DNA of 23,026 nucleotides from an uncultured Caryophanales bacterium (GCA_905197045.1 CAJJXG010000022.1:1-23026), one strand, 5' to 3'. Numbered from the stretch's first letter, positions 7,198 to 14,585 are shown. Translations and numbers: made by a program. The notes: generated by a model from the sequence alone, not told the origin.

Positions 7198-8712
7198 TTA
7201 TTTTTGCAAGGTTTTTTCTGTGTTTTGATTAGTTTCTTCTATTTCTTTTTCTTCGTTTTTAGCATTTTTTCTAATAGGTAAATAAATACAAATTACATAA
7301 CCTGTACCTAAAATTAAACAAGCGACAAACCAAGCAAAAGGATCGGCCATACAGGTTAAAATATAACTACCTGGATTTGCATATAAATCAATTGAAGTAG
7401 AGATTACGTTTACAAAAATATAAGGTCCAAATAAACAAAGTAAGGTTCGAGCAAGAAGTTCTCCTATTCCAGCAAGAAAAGGAATAATAGGTTTTTCAAC
7501 GCCTTGAATCGAGCATCTTAAAATAAATAAGATACCTAATAATGGGAAGAAAGGAACTGTAAATAGAATATTAAGGCGACCTAAATAAGATGTTTTTTCG
7601 CTAATACTTTCAGCAGCATAGAATATTTTTAAATAAGCATCATCAATTAGAAGAAGTAAAGCGATACTAAGTAAGAAAACATACATTATAAGCATCATGA
7701 TAATAGCGGTAGAGATACCTTTTTTAACTCTTTTATATAACTTTGCACCAAAATTTTGTCCACAATATGAAAGCATAGCGGTTCCTAAGGCATTTAATGG
7801 CGTCATTAAGAATGTTTGAACTTTATTTGCAGCTCCATAAGCAAGTTGAGCAGGTCCATTATCAATAACTTCTCCAGCAAGAGTTGTATCAAATTTAATA
7901 ATAGTAGATTGTAAAGTAATTAATCCGATTGCAAGAATTGAAAATTGAAGAGCTAAAGGAAGACCTAGTTTAAGGTGTTTCCAATATAATTTCCATTCAA
8001 TATGGAGATCTTCTTTCTTAAATCTTAAAAAAGGATATTTAATAAATGTATAAATATAACATAAAAGAGCTGATATGCCTTGAGCCATAATGGTCGCAAT
8101 TGCAGCTCCAGCTACGCCCATATGAAAGACAACAATGAATAATAAATCTAAGAAGATGTTTAAAATGGTGGATGCAATTAAAAATAAAAGTGGAGTAATA
8201 GAATCTCCAATTGAACGAAGTAATGAGCAAATTTGGTTATATGCAACCTGGCAAATTGTGCCTAAAAAGATAATGAAAATGTAAGTTTTAGCTGCTTCAT
8301 AAGTTGCTCCACCTGTATTAGCATTAAGTCCAACAAGGGAAAGCAAAGGATCAATTAAAGAAATTGAGATAACTGTTAGAAAAATTGAGATGAAAAAAGA
8401 AAGAACAAGTTGAGCAAAAAAAGACTTTCGAACTCCTTCTAAATCATGTTCACCTTGACTTTCTGATGAGATAACACTAAATCCAGCAGCACAACCATAA
8501 GCAAACTGTAAAACAATATAAGTTAAAGAACCAACATCATTTACTCCATTTACTTCATTAGCCGATAAATTTTGACCAACAATTATAGCGTCTGTTAGAG
8601 TATAAATTTGTTGAAATATATAGGATAAGAAGATAGGCACCATAAAAAGTAATATAACTTTATATATTTTTCCTTGGGTCATATCAATTGGTGCAAAAAG
8701 TTTTTTAAGCAT
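7198..8712 (-). CDS. MATE-family multidrug/solute exporter
   Basis: A 504-residue protein with about twelve membrane segments and the MATE (NorM/DinF-like) layout. The N-terminus has MTQGKIYKVILLFMVPIFLS and YTLTDAIIVGQ, followed by the family's LTYIVLQFAYGCAAGFSVI segment. The second half begins near KLYWKHLKLGLPLALQFSIL and has GQNFGAKLYKRVKKG. MATE proteins export cationic drugs or metabolites using Na+ or H+ gradients. The C-terminal 30 residues are a hydrophilic, Glu/Asn-rich tail (KNEEKEIEETNQNTEK). The start is fixed by GAGGGAAC just upstream of the ATG. A TCACAA-N10-TTGTGA inverted repeat, a 21-bp inverted repeat and a structured RNA candidate lie upstream and may control it. The substrate is unknown. 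Confidence 0.93.
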   Translation of the reverse strand: MLKKLFAPIDMTQGKIYKVILLFMVPIFLSYIFQQIYTLTDAIIVGQNLSANEVNGVNDVGSLTYIVLQFAYGCAAGFSVISSESQGEHDLEGVRKSFFAQLVLSFFISIFLTVISISLIDPLLSLVGLNANTGGATYEAAKTYIFIIFLGTICQVAYNQICSLLRSIGDSITPLLFLIASTILNIFLDLLFIVVFHMGVAGAAIATIMAQGISALLCYIYTFIKYPFLRFKKEDLHIEWKLYWKHLKLGLPLALQFSILAIGLITLQSTIIKFDTTLAGEVIDNGPAQLAYGAANKVQTFLMTPLNALGTAMLSYCGQNFGAKLYKRVKKGISTAIIMMLIMYVFLLSIALLLLIDDAYLKIFYAAESISEKTSYLGRLNILFTVPFFPLLGILFILRCSIQGVEKPIIPFLAGIGELLARTLLCLFGPYIFVNVISTSIDLYANPGSYILTCMADPFAWFVACLILGTGYVICIYLPIRKNAKNEEKEIEETNQNTEKTLQK

Positions 8713-8746
8713 AAAAGTTCCCTCAAAAATTCCGCTAAATATTTAA

Positions 8747-8768
8747 TCACAACCGCATTTAATTGTGA
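8747..8768. promoter_or_regulatory. Inverted repeat upstream of the MATE gene
   Basis: TCACAA (8747-8752), 10 nt, TTGTGA (8763-8768), centred about 45 nt upstream of the MATE start codon. Its size and position suit a dimeric repressor site. The regulator is unknown. Confidence 0.35.
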
Positions 8769-8787
8769 ATTATTTTTTATATAAAAA

Positions 8788-8860
8788 ATAAAAGTTAATT
8801 TTTAAAACTTTTTATACGATAAATAAAAAGCATCTAGCTGTTTTAAAAATTAACTTTTAT
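8788..8860. repeat. 21-bp perfect inverted repeat with inner stem
   Basis: Arms 8788-8808 and 8840-8860 are exact reverse complements (outer ends ATAAAAGTTAA and TTAACTTTTAT). The 31-nt centre holds another 7-bp stem (TTTTTAT 8809-8815 with ATAAAAA 8823-8829). It lies in the MATE leader region. It could be a MITE-like remnant, a stable leader hairpin or an extended operator. No target duplication is evident. Confidence 0.7.
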
Positions 8861-8902
8861 CGGAAAAATACGTTAGTTTTGCAGGCTTTTTACTAAAAAA
8901 AT

Positions 8903-8934
8903 AAAAAAGTCCTTTTACGAAGAAGCAAAAGGAC
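8903..8934 (-). terminator. Intrinsic terminator of a minus-strand RNA
   Basis: On the minus strand GTCCTTTT (8934-8927), a 10-nt loop, AAAAGGAC (8916-8909), then six T (8908-8903). No protein gene ends here, so it terminates a non-coding or leader RNA. Confidence 0.8.
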
Positions 8935-9060
8935 AATAATCATTTTCATAAAAGAAATTCATTTGAATTTCTCCAACGAATAAGATTGCGTTTGGTGAAC
9001 TAACCGCAGCCATTAAGAATTTATCTTAACCTGTGTCGTCTAAAACAATTAATTCACTTG
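8903..9060 (-). ncRNA. Structured non-coding or leader RNA candidate
   Basis: This gene-free stretch of about 160 nt has a promoter-like pair upstream and a strong terminator. On the minus strand it can form hairpins TTAAGA/TCTTAA (9029-9024 with 9018-9013), TGCG/CGCA around a GTTAGTTCACC loop, and GAAATTC/GAATTTC (8971-8965 with 8960-8954). AATAATCA (8935-8942) can also pair with TGATTATT (9059-9066), although the predicted start would leave most of that strand untranscribed. The stretch CGACACA, a hairpin, then CTGCGG recalls a conserved part of 6S RNA, but the order and fold do not match E. coli 6S well. It may be an independent small RNA or a terminator-controlled leader of the MATE gene. 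Confidence 0.4.
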
Positions 9061-9066
9061 ATTATT

Positions 9067-9094
9067 ACTATAATAGATATTTAAAAGAGTGCAA
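9067..9094 (-). promoter_or_regulatory. Promoter of the structured RNA
   Basis: On the minus strand TTGCAC (9094-9089), 16 nt, TATAGT (9072-9067). The predicted transcription start is near 9060. Confidence 0.5.
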
Positions 9095-9208
9095 GTATGA
9101 TGCTTAAAGTTTTACAAAGAATTTACAATTGAAAATTATGTAAAAAACTTATTTTAATTTCGAGTGTAAGAGGAAGAGCAAAATGTCGATTATTTTGCTA
9201 AAAATAGG

Positions 9209-9238
9209 TTGACATAATGTCAGCAAGCGTAATTTAAT
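9209..9238 (+). promoter_or_regulatory. Promoter with overlapping palindrome (ECF S component)
   Basis: TTGACA (9209-9214), 18 nt, TTTAAT (9233-9238), about 25 nt from the ATG. The perfect palindrome TGACATAATGTCA (9210-9222) covers the -35 box, as expected for a repressor operator that senses the vitamin or its phosphorylated form. Confidence 0.6.
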
Positions 9239-9261
9239 CTTATTTAGAAAGAGAAAATATT

Positions 9262-9888
9262 ATGACTAAATTTCAATTACAACTCGTTAAAATTTGTTTA
9301 GCCGCTTTATTCTTATCATTAGGCTGGTTAATGCCATTTCTAACTGGTCAAATTCCAGAATTTGGAAATATGCTTCTTCCAATGCATATTCCTGTTATGA
9401 TTTGCGGATTTATTTTAGGGCCAGTTTATGGAGCTTTAATTGGTTTTATTACCCCTTTAACTAGATCTTTAATTTTTGGAATGCCACCAATTATGCCAAC
9501 TGCACTTGCCATGTGTTTTGAACTCATGAGTTATGGCTTTATTTGTGGAGCTATCTTTTATGTTTTAAATAAGTTTTTCAAAAAGATTCCTACAATTGCT
9601 TCAATTTACATTGCTTTAGTTTCAGCAATGATTATTGGACGTTTAATTTGGGGATTATTCTATTTCTTATTTAATTTTGCGGTTGCAGATGCTCAACCTT
9701 TTACAGGTATTTTCTTCTTAACACAAGCTTTTGCAAACGCTTGGCCTGGAATTATTGTTCAACTTGTTTTAATACCAGCATTAATTCAACTTTTATATTC
9801 TCAAAAAGTAATCACTAATTTATTACCAGATTATGCAAGAGTATTTAAAAAGAAAGAATCTCCAGAAAATAGTGGAGAAAATATTTAA
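9262..9888 (+). CDS. ECF-transporter S component (vitamin-type)
   Basis: A 208-residue integral membrane protein with about six helices and the layout of energy-coupling-factor substrate-binding subunits. The stretch LLPMHIPVMICGFILGPVYG and the following GFITPLTRSLIFGMPP...ALAMCFELMSYGF segment are typical of a group of Firmicutes S components. It should bind a vitamin-like substrate and use a shared EcfT/EcfA module encoded elsewhere. The ATG at 9262 follows a weak AGAAAGAG ribosome site. The gene overlaps the downstream kinase by about 56 nt, suggesting transport and trapping by phosphorylation. The substrate cannot be assigned; pantothenate, pyridoxine and thiamine precursors are possible. 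Confidence 0.85.
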   Translation: MTKFQLQLVKICLAALFLSLGWLMPFLTGQIPEFGNMLLPMHIPVMICGFILGPVYGALIGFITPLTRSLIFGMPPIMPTALAMCFELMSYGFICGAIFYVLNKFFKKIPTIASIYIALVSAMIIGRLIWGLFYFLFNFAVADAQPFTGIFFLTQAFANAWPGIIVQLVLIPALIQLLYSQKVITNLLPDYARVFKKKESPENSGENI

Positions 9889-10411
9889 AGTTTTAGAAAA
9901 GAACTATACTTGCGTTTTATCAATTGATGGCAACTCTGCAAGTGGAAAATCTACATTGGCTAATGAACTTAGCCAATTTTTTGATACAAGAATAATTCAT
10001 TTAGATGATTTTTATTTACCAAGAGGTGTTAAAGATTTAAATACATCTTTTGATGGTAATATTGATTTAAAGCGTTTTAAAAAAGAAATCATTGATAAAC
10101 TATTTGATGATTCTTTAACTTATAGGGCTTTTTCATGCAAAGAACAAAAAATAGTTTCTTCATCTAACCTTTCAAAAAAAGAGTTAACAATTGTTGAAGG
10201 AAGCTATTCTTTAAATCCATATTTTGGTAAATATTATGATCTTTCTATATTTATTAAAATATCTGAAGAAACACAATTAAAAAGATTAAAAGAAAGAAAC
10301 AAAGATAATTATTTAGATTTTATAAATAAACGGGTAGTTTTAGAAAATAGATATAATTCACACTATGGAATTGAAAAAAGTGCCATGCTAGTAATTAATA
10401 ATGATAATTAG
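9833..10411 (+). CDS. P-loop kinase of the uridine kinase-like family
   Basis: A small (up to 192-residue) P-loop kinase with Walker A GNSASGKST (33-41), a Walker B-like HLDDFYLPRG segment (57-65), and a lid-like KRLKERNKDN region. The pattern matches uridine kinase/pantothenate kinase-like proteins that phosphorylate small nucleosides or vitamins. The longest frame starts at ATG 9833 inside the S-component gene without a ribosome site. A GTG at 9872 is an alternative that loses only 13 residues and keeps the P-loop. The long overlap implies translational coupling. It probably phosphorylates the substrate imported by the preceding S component. A terminator follows at once. Confidence 0.82.
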   Translation: MQEYLKRKNLQKIVEKIFKVLEKNYTCVLSIDGNSASGKSTLANELSQFFDTRIIHLDDFYLPRGVKDLNTSFDGNIDLKRFKKEIIDKLFDDSLTYRAFSCKEQKIVSSSNLSKKELTIVEGSYSLNPYFGKYYDLSIFIKISEETQLKRLKERNKDNYLDFINKRVVLENRYNSHYGIEKSAMLVINNDN

Positions 10412-10434
10412 TACTTTCATTTGAAAGTATTTTT
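10412..10434 (+). terminator. Terminator after the kinase gene
   Basis: TACTTTC (10412-10418), loop ATTT, GAAAGTA (10423-10429), then TTTTT. It lies immediately after the kinase stop codon. Confidence 0.85.
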
Positions 10435-10467
10435 GTTTATATATGAAAAAAATTTCTATAAAAATGT

Positions 10468-10517
10468 AAACTTTGTAAGTTTCGTATATTGCTTTATGAA
10501 TTAATAGAATATATGAT
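10468..10517 (+). promoter_or_regulatory. Promoter and possible DeoR site of the six-gene operon
   Basis: TTGCTT (10489-10494), 17 nt, TATGAT (10512-10517) form a good promoter with a start near 10524. Just upstream is AAACTT-TGT-AAGTTT (10468-10482) followed by CG. The half AAGTTTCGT (10477-10485) is identical to part of the operator at the deoR gene (17851-17859), so the same regulator may act here. Confidence 0.6.
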
Positions 10518-10535
10518 TTAAGTAAATGTAAGGGC

Positions 10536-10548
10536 TTTCACAGTGAAA
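10536..10548 (+). promoter_or_regulatory. Palindrome covering the GTG start codon
   Basis: TTTCACAGTGAAA is a perfect palindrome containing the GTG start (10543-10545) of the TIM-like gene. It could be a protein site or a small hairpin limiting initiation. Confidence 0.35.
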
Positions 10549-11355
10549 AAAATTTACTTAAATTTAAAAAGATTTGATATACCACAAAGTTTCGGTGGTA
10601 TAAATAAAGATAAAGAAAACGAAACTTACGGTGCAAAAATTGCTGGAGGAATTGAAAAAATGAATCTTTCTCTTCCAGTAACGATTTATTTTCAAGAGTC
10701 TAACCTCTTAAGTGCTTTAAGTGCGTCTAAAAATGTGAAGATTGGCTGCCAAAGCGTCCACTATCAAGATGTTAGTGTTGGTGGAAACTTTGGTGCTTTT
10801 ACAACTTTTAGAACAGCTAAAGCAATGAAAGGTATTGGTGTTAGCGATACAATAATCGGCCACTGCGAAGAAAGAAATCATTTGAATTACTTATTTGGTT
10901 TAGCTGGTGGAAAAGGTGATATCAATAAGATTCTTAATGAAGAGATTAAAAGAGCTCAAGAAGCAGGTTTAGAAGTTCTTTATTGTATTGGTGAAAAAGC
11001 TGAAGAACAAGACCATAAATATGATGTTCTTAAACACCAACTTCTTGTAGGACTTGAAGGAATTGATTTATCAAAAGTAACAATTGCCTATGAACCTGTT
11101 TGGGCAATTGGTCCTGGTAAAGTACCTCCAGGAAGAGAATATATAGAAGATATTGCTAGATTTATTAAAAGTGTAGTTAATTGTCCAGTTGTCTATGGCG
11201 GCGGTCTTAAGATTGAAAATGCTGAAATGATTGCTTCTATTCCAGAAGTTGACGGAGGATTAATTGCATTAACTAAATTTGGTGCAGACTTTGGATTCAC
11301 CTTAGAAGATTTTGAAAAAATTGTATTAACATACGAGAAAGGACTAAAAAAATGA
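10543..11355 (+). CDS. Triosephosphate isomerase-like sugar isomerase
   Basis: A 270-residue TIM-barrel protein of the triosephosphate isomerase family. Retained: the Asn/Lys pair in LNLKRF (N7, K9), the catalytic histidine in IGHCEER (H107), and the glutamate and loop 6 in AYEPVWAIGPGK (E184). Changed: SERR is CEER, the loop-6 threonine is proline, YGGS is YGGG, and the phosphate-gripping GG of the C-terminal LVGGAS loop is replaced by LIALTK. The classical isomerase chemistry may be kept while the phosphate pocket differs, so the substrate is probably not glyceraldehyde-3-phosphate. TIM paralogues acting on tetrulose phosphates are a known precedent. It starts with GTG after AAGGG (10530-10534). 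It is the first gene of a six-gene operon and overlaps the next by 4 nt. Confidence 0.8.
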   Translation: MKKIYLNLKRFDIPQSFGGINKDKENETYGAKIAGGIEKMNLSLPVTIYFQESNLLSALSASKNVKIGCQSVHYQDVSVGGNFGAFTTFRTAKAMKGIGVSDTIIGHCEERNHLNYLFGLAGGKGDINKILNEEIKRAQEAGLEVLYCIGEKAEEQDHKYDVLKHQLLVGLEGIDLSKVTIAYEPVWAIGPGKVPPGREYIEDIARFIKSVVNCPVVYGGGLKIENAEMIASIPEVDGGLIALTKFGADFGFTLEDFEKIVLTYEKGLKK

Positions 11356-12782
11356 AAGTAAAGTTAGAGTATGGAGATGGTCAATTAAACGTTGAAGTCC
11401 CAGAAGGTAGTGATGTATTTGAAACAGGAGTAACTGTTAAAGATCCAGAAGGAATTAAAGACGTTAAAAAAGCTACTCTCGATGCAATTTTACATCCATT
11501 TGATATGAAACCTATCAGTGAACAAGTTCACAAAGGAAGTAAAATTACAATCGTTTTCCCAGATAAGGTTAAAGGTGGATTCCAAGATGATTCACACCGT
11601 AAAACTTCAATTCCATTAATTATTGATGAATGTTTAAAAAATGGTGTTGAAGAAAAAGATATTCTTCTTATTTGTTCAAATGGATTACATAGAAAAAATA
11701 AACCTGAAGAAATTAGAAAGATTTTAGGTGATGAAATCTTTGATAGATTCTATCCAAAAGGACAAATCATTAATCATGATAGTGAAGATTGGGATCATTT
11801 AGTTGATTGTGGCAACGAACCAAAATATGGCGCAAAAGTTGTCATGAATAAATATGTATATGATAGTGATGTTTGTTTCTTAATTGGACATGCTCAAGGA
11901 AATCCTTATGGTGGATATAGTGGTGGATATAAACACTGTGCTACCGGAATTTCAAATTGGGAATGTATTTCTTCCCATCATTGTCCAGCAGTCATGCATC
12001 TTCCAGATTTTGTTCCAGTTTCATCTCATTCCTTAATGAGAAAGAAATTTGATGCAATTGGCGAATGGATGGAACACTGCATGGGTAAAAAATTCTTCTG
12101 TGTTGATGCTGTTTTAGATTCATTCTCACATCAAATCGCAGTTTATGCTGGTGAAGCTCATAGAGTTCAAGAAGAAAGCTGGAAAATTGCTGATAAGAGA
12201 ACTTATGTTAAATGGGCAAAGAAAAAATATGACGTTATTATCTTTGGTTTACCAAACGATTTCCAATATGGTACAAGACAAGGTAGAAACCCAATTCTTG
12301 TTGAACAAGCTATATCTGCTCAAGTAATTAGACTTAAAAGAGTAATGTCAGAAAAACCTGTAATTATTGCTCTTGCTCAATGTGATGGTGATTTCGGTGA
12401 TGAAGAATTCCCTGCAATGAAAGATGTTTATAACTATTTCCAAGAACATGGTAATACTCTTCCTGAAATCGAAAAATATTACGATTCAATGGATACAAAA
12501 AAATATATTGAACTTTATCGTCACAATTATGCATTCCATCCATATCATGCTTTCTCAATGATTTCTTGTGCGCATATTGCAGAAAGAGATTGTAAAGCAG
12601 TTTATATTGTTGGAGCCAAAGCTCCAGGCACTGCTCGTGAAATGGGTATGAAAACAAGAAGTACAGTTATGGAAGCATTTGAAGACGCTAAGAAATATGT
12701 TGGCGAAAATCCAAATGTACTTGTTCTCCCTATGACATTTAAGAGACCATCAGTACATCTTTGCATGGAGGATGAAAAGTAA
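11352..12782 (+). CDS. LarA-like nickel-pincer racemase/epimerase (DUF2088)
   Basis: A 476-residue protein of the lactate racemase catalytic family; LarA is about 424. The N-terminal half has a KITIVFPDKVKGG segment like LarA's SSDHTRP region and the GLHR motif (H113, equivalent to LarA H108). The cofactor region SGGYKHC gives K194, which matches the lysine that carries the nickel-pincer nucleotide. H210 lies exactly 16 residues later, as LarA K184 to H200 does. The second catalytic histidine (LarA H174, ten residues before the lysine) is Asn184 here, so the acid/base pair is altered. LarA homologues racemise or epimerise 2-hydroxy acids, including sugar acids. The cofactor-making genes larB, larC and larE are not in the window. 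It overlaps both neighbours by 4 and 1 nt. Confidence 0.83.
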   Translation: MKVKLEYGDGQLNVEVPEGSDVFETGVTVKDPEGIKDVKKATLDAILHPFDMKPISEQVHKGSKITIVFPDKVKGGFQDDSHRKTSIPLIIDECLKNGVEEKDILLICSNGLHRKNKPEEIRKILGDEIFDRFYPKGQIINHDSEDWDHLVDCGNEPKYGAKVVMNKYVYDSDVCFLIGHAQGNPYGGYSGGYKHCATGISNWECISSHHCPAVMHLPDFVPVSSHSLMRKKFDAIGEWMEHCMGKKFFCVDAVLDSFSHQIAVYAGEAHRVQEESWKIADKRTYVKWAKKKYDVIIFGLPNDFQYGTRQGRNPILVEQAISAQVIRLKRVMSEKPVIIALAQCDGDFGDEEFPAMKDVYNYFQEHGNTLPEIEKYYDSMDTKKYIELYRHNYAFHPYHAFSMISCAHIAERDCKAVYIVGAKAPGTAREMGMKTRSTVMEAFEDAKKYVGENPNVLVLPMTFKRPSVHLCMEDEK

Positions 12783-13600
12783 TGACAGAAGAAATCTTAA
12801 AAATTCATGGCGAAGATATCAAAAAAGGAAAAATTCCTGTTGATATCTATAAAGATAAAGAAGGTGCTTTTTCTGGAATGGCTGATATGATGGTTGAAGC
12901 CATTAAGGAAAACAATAAACTTGGCAAAAGAACTTTATTTATTTGCCCACTTGGTCCAATTGGACAATATAAATATTTTGCAAAAAGAGTCAATTCTGAA
13001 AGAATTTCACTTAAAAATGTTACTTTTATCAACATGGATGAGTACATGTTAGATGAAAAAACAATTTGTGGAACTGATTATAAATTGTCATTTAAAAAGA
13101 CAATGTATGAACTTTGCTACAACAAGATTGACAAAGACTTGATTATGCCAGAGTCACAAAGAATCTTCCCAACACTTGATAATGCTGATTATATTGATCA
13201 AGTAATTGAAGATCATGGTGGAGTTGATGTTTGCTTTGGTGGAATTGGTATTACTGGTCATATGGCTTTCAATGAACCTCCAGAAGAAGACGAGAAAGTT
13301 AGTGAAGAAGAATTTGTAAATTCAAGAACTAGAGTGGTTAAGATTAGCAGAGAAACAAGAGTTGTTAACTCATTTGATGATTTCGATGGTGCTTATCCAC
13401 TTGTTCCTAAATATGCTGTGACAATTGGATTAAAAGAAATCCTTGGAAGCAAAAAAGTGCGATTATTCTGCTTTAGACCATGGCATAAATATGTTGTAAG
13501 ACGTGCAGCATTCGGAGATTATTCAATTGATTTCCCTGCTTCATTATTACAAAAACATCCAGACGCTAGGATAGGAATCAGCGAAGAACTCGCTGAGTAG
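12782..13600 (+). CDS. NagB-like sugar-phosphate isomerase/deaminase
   Basis: A 272-residue glucosamine-6-phosphate deaminase-family protein. Retained: NMDEY with D86 (E. coli D72), GHMAFNEP with H160 and E165 (H143, E148), SRTR (R172) and a lysine matching K208. Changed: E. coli D141 corresponds to T158, and the phosphate loop TGGTP before the first helix is replaced by PLGPIGQYKY. So it belongs to the family but is unlikely to be an ordinary NagB; nagB should not be used as a name without testing. It shares one base with the LarA-like stop (TAATG) and has GGAGG upstream. The context suggests isomerisation, deamination or lactone opening of the product of the LarA-like and TIM-like enzymes. 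The nagA gene lies 6 kb away on the same strand. Confidence 0.8.
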   Translation: MTEEILKIHGEDIKKGKIPVDIYKDKEGAFSGMADMMVEAIKENNKLGKRTLFICPLGPIGQYKYFAKRVNSERISLKNVTFINMDEYMLDEKTICGTDYKLSFKKTMYELCYNKIDKDLIMPESQRIFPTLDNADYIDQVIEDHGGVDVCFGGIGITGHMAFNEPPEEDEKVSEEEFVNSRTRVVKISRETRVVNSFDDFDGAYPLVPKYAVTIGLKEILGSKKVRLFCFRPWHKYVVRRAAFGDYSIDFPASLLQKHPDARIGISEELAE

Positions 13601-13610
13601 GGAGATATAT

Positions 13611-14585
13611 ATGAAGGATAAATTTAACCTTGATGCTACCATGAAACGCCTCGGTGACAAGATTAAAGCTGGCTGGTCTTCATTTAAAACAAAAGCCACT
13701 CCTAAATTTGTTACTGAAGCTAAGGTAAAAAGGGAAGAAGAAATCAAAGCCGTTGATTTAACTGCATTGACTAAACCAATTAACGATGCCGCAACCAGTG
13801 GACCAAAGAAAATGAAAGACTTCTCTGCTTGGGCAGGTTGGAAAACATTCTGTGTTGGTTTAATTGGTGTTATTGCAGTTATTGGTATTTGGTGGGCTTA
13901 TGCTGCCATAACCACATCATTAGGTGGAACAAGCTGGTTATCATCACCACCTGAAGTTTGGGGCAGATTTATTGCAACCGCTTCAAATGGTATCTTGTGG
14001 GAACACTTATGGGCTTCATTACAACGTATTTTAGTTGGTTATGCAATCGCTCTTGTAGTTTCAATTCCTGTAGGATTCATTATGGCTTGGTACAAACCAT
14101 TTAGAGCATTCTTAGATCCATTTATTCAATTCTTAAGATGTATTCCACCAATTGCATATGTTCCAATTGTTGCAGCTGCTATGGGACCATATGAAAGTGC
14201 TAAATACTTTATTATTTTCTTAGCTTGCTTCTTAACAATGACAGTTACAATTTATCAAGGTGTTAAAAATGTTGATTTAACACTTGTTAAAGCTGCGTAT
14301 ACTTTTGGTGCAAGAGATAGAAACCTTTTCTTAGGCGTTATCGTTCCAAGCGCATTCCCATTCATCTTAACTGCTATGAGACTTGGTGTTGGTGTTGCTA
14401 TGACTACACTTATTGCTGCTGAACTTACTGGAGCTACTGTTGGTCTGGGTTCATACATTAACTTACAAGCATCTAACTTAAGAATGGATAATGCTGTTAT
14501 GGGTATTATTGTTCTCGGTGTATTTGGTATCCTCTTCGATAAGATTTTATTGGTTATCGAAAAGAGATTAACTAGATGGAAATAA
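13611..14585 (+). CDS. ABC transporter permease, nitrate/sulfonate/taurine type
   Basis: A 324-residue permease of the SsuC/TauC/ThiX type. Six membrane helices follow a first one at GWKTFCVGLIGVIAVIGIWW. The segment FLRCIPPIAYVPIVAAAMGP and the cytoplasmic EAA-loop (VKAAYTFGARDRNLFLGVIV) match the family. It has an unusual N-terminal cytoplasmic extension of about 75 residues, lysine- and alanine-rich (DKIKAGWSSFKTKATPKFV), longer than in typical SsuC proteins of about 260 residues. AGGGAGA precedes the ATG. It works with the ATPase and lipoprotein encoded next. The family imports sulfonates, nitrate, pyrimidine precursors and other small anions; the substrate here is unknown but should feed the three enzymes encoded upstream. 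Confidence 0.92.
   Translation: MKDKFNLDATMKRLGDKIKAGWSSFKTKATPKFVTEAKVKREEEIKAVDLTALTKPINDAATSGPKKMKDFSAWAGWKTFCVGLIGVIAVIGIWWAYAAITTSLGGTSWLSSPPEVWGRFIATASNGILWEHLWASLQRILVGYAIALVVSIPVGFIMAWYKPFRAFLDPFIQFLRCIPPIAYVPIVAAAMGPYESAKYFIIFLACFLTMTVTIYQGVKNVDLTLVKAAYTFGARDRNLFLGVIVPSAFPFILTAMRLGVGVAMTTLIAAELTGATVGLGSYINLQASNLRMDNAVMGIIVLGVFGILFDKILLVIEKRLTRWK

Noticed and set aside
8935..9066. Confident assignment as 6S RNA
   Set aside because: The CGACACA and CTGCGG blocks lie in the wrong half of the RNA and the closing helix is partly upstream of the predicted start, so I kept it only as a structured RNA candidate.
10465..10488. TGTAAAC near CGTATA as a third ECF promoter
   Set aside because: Spacing is about 11 nt rather than the 17 nt seen at the two matched copies; a sigma-A promoter just downstream explains the region better.
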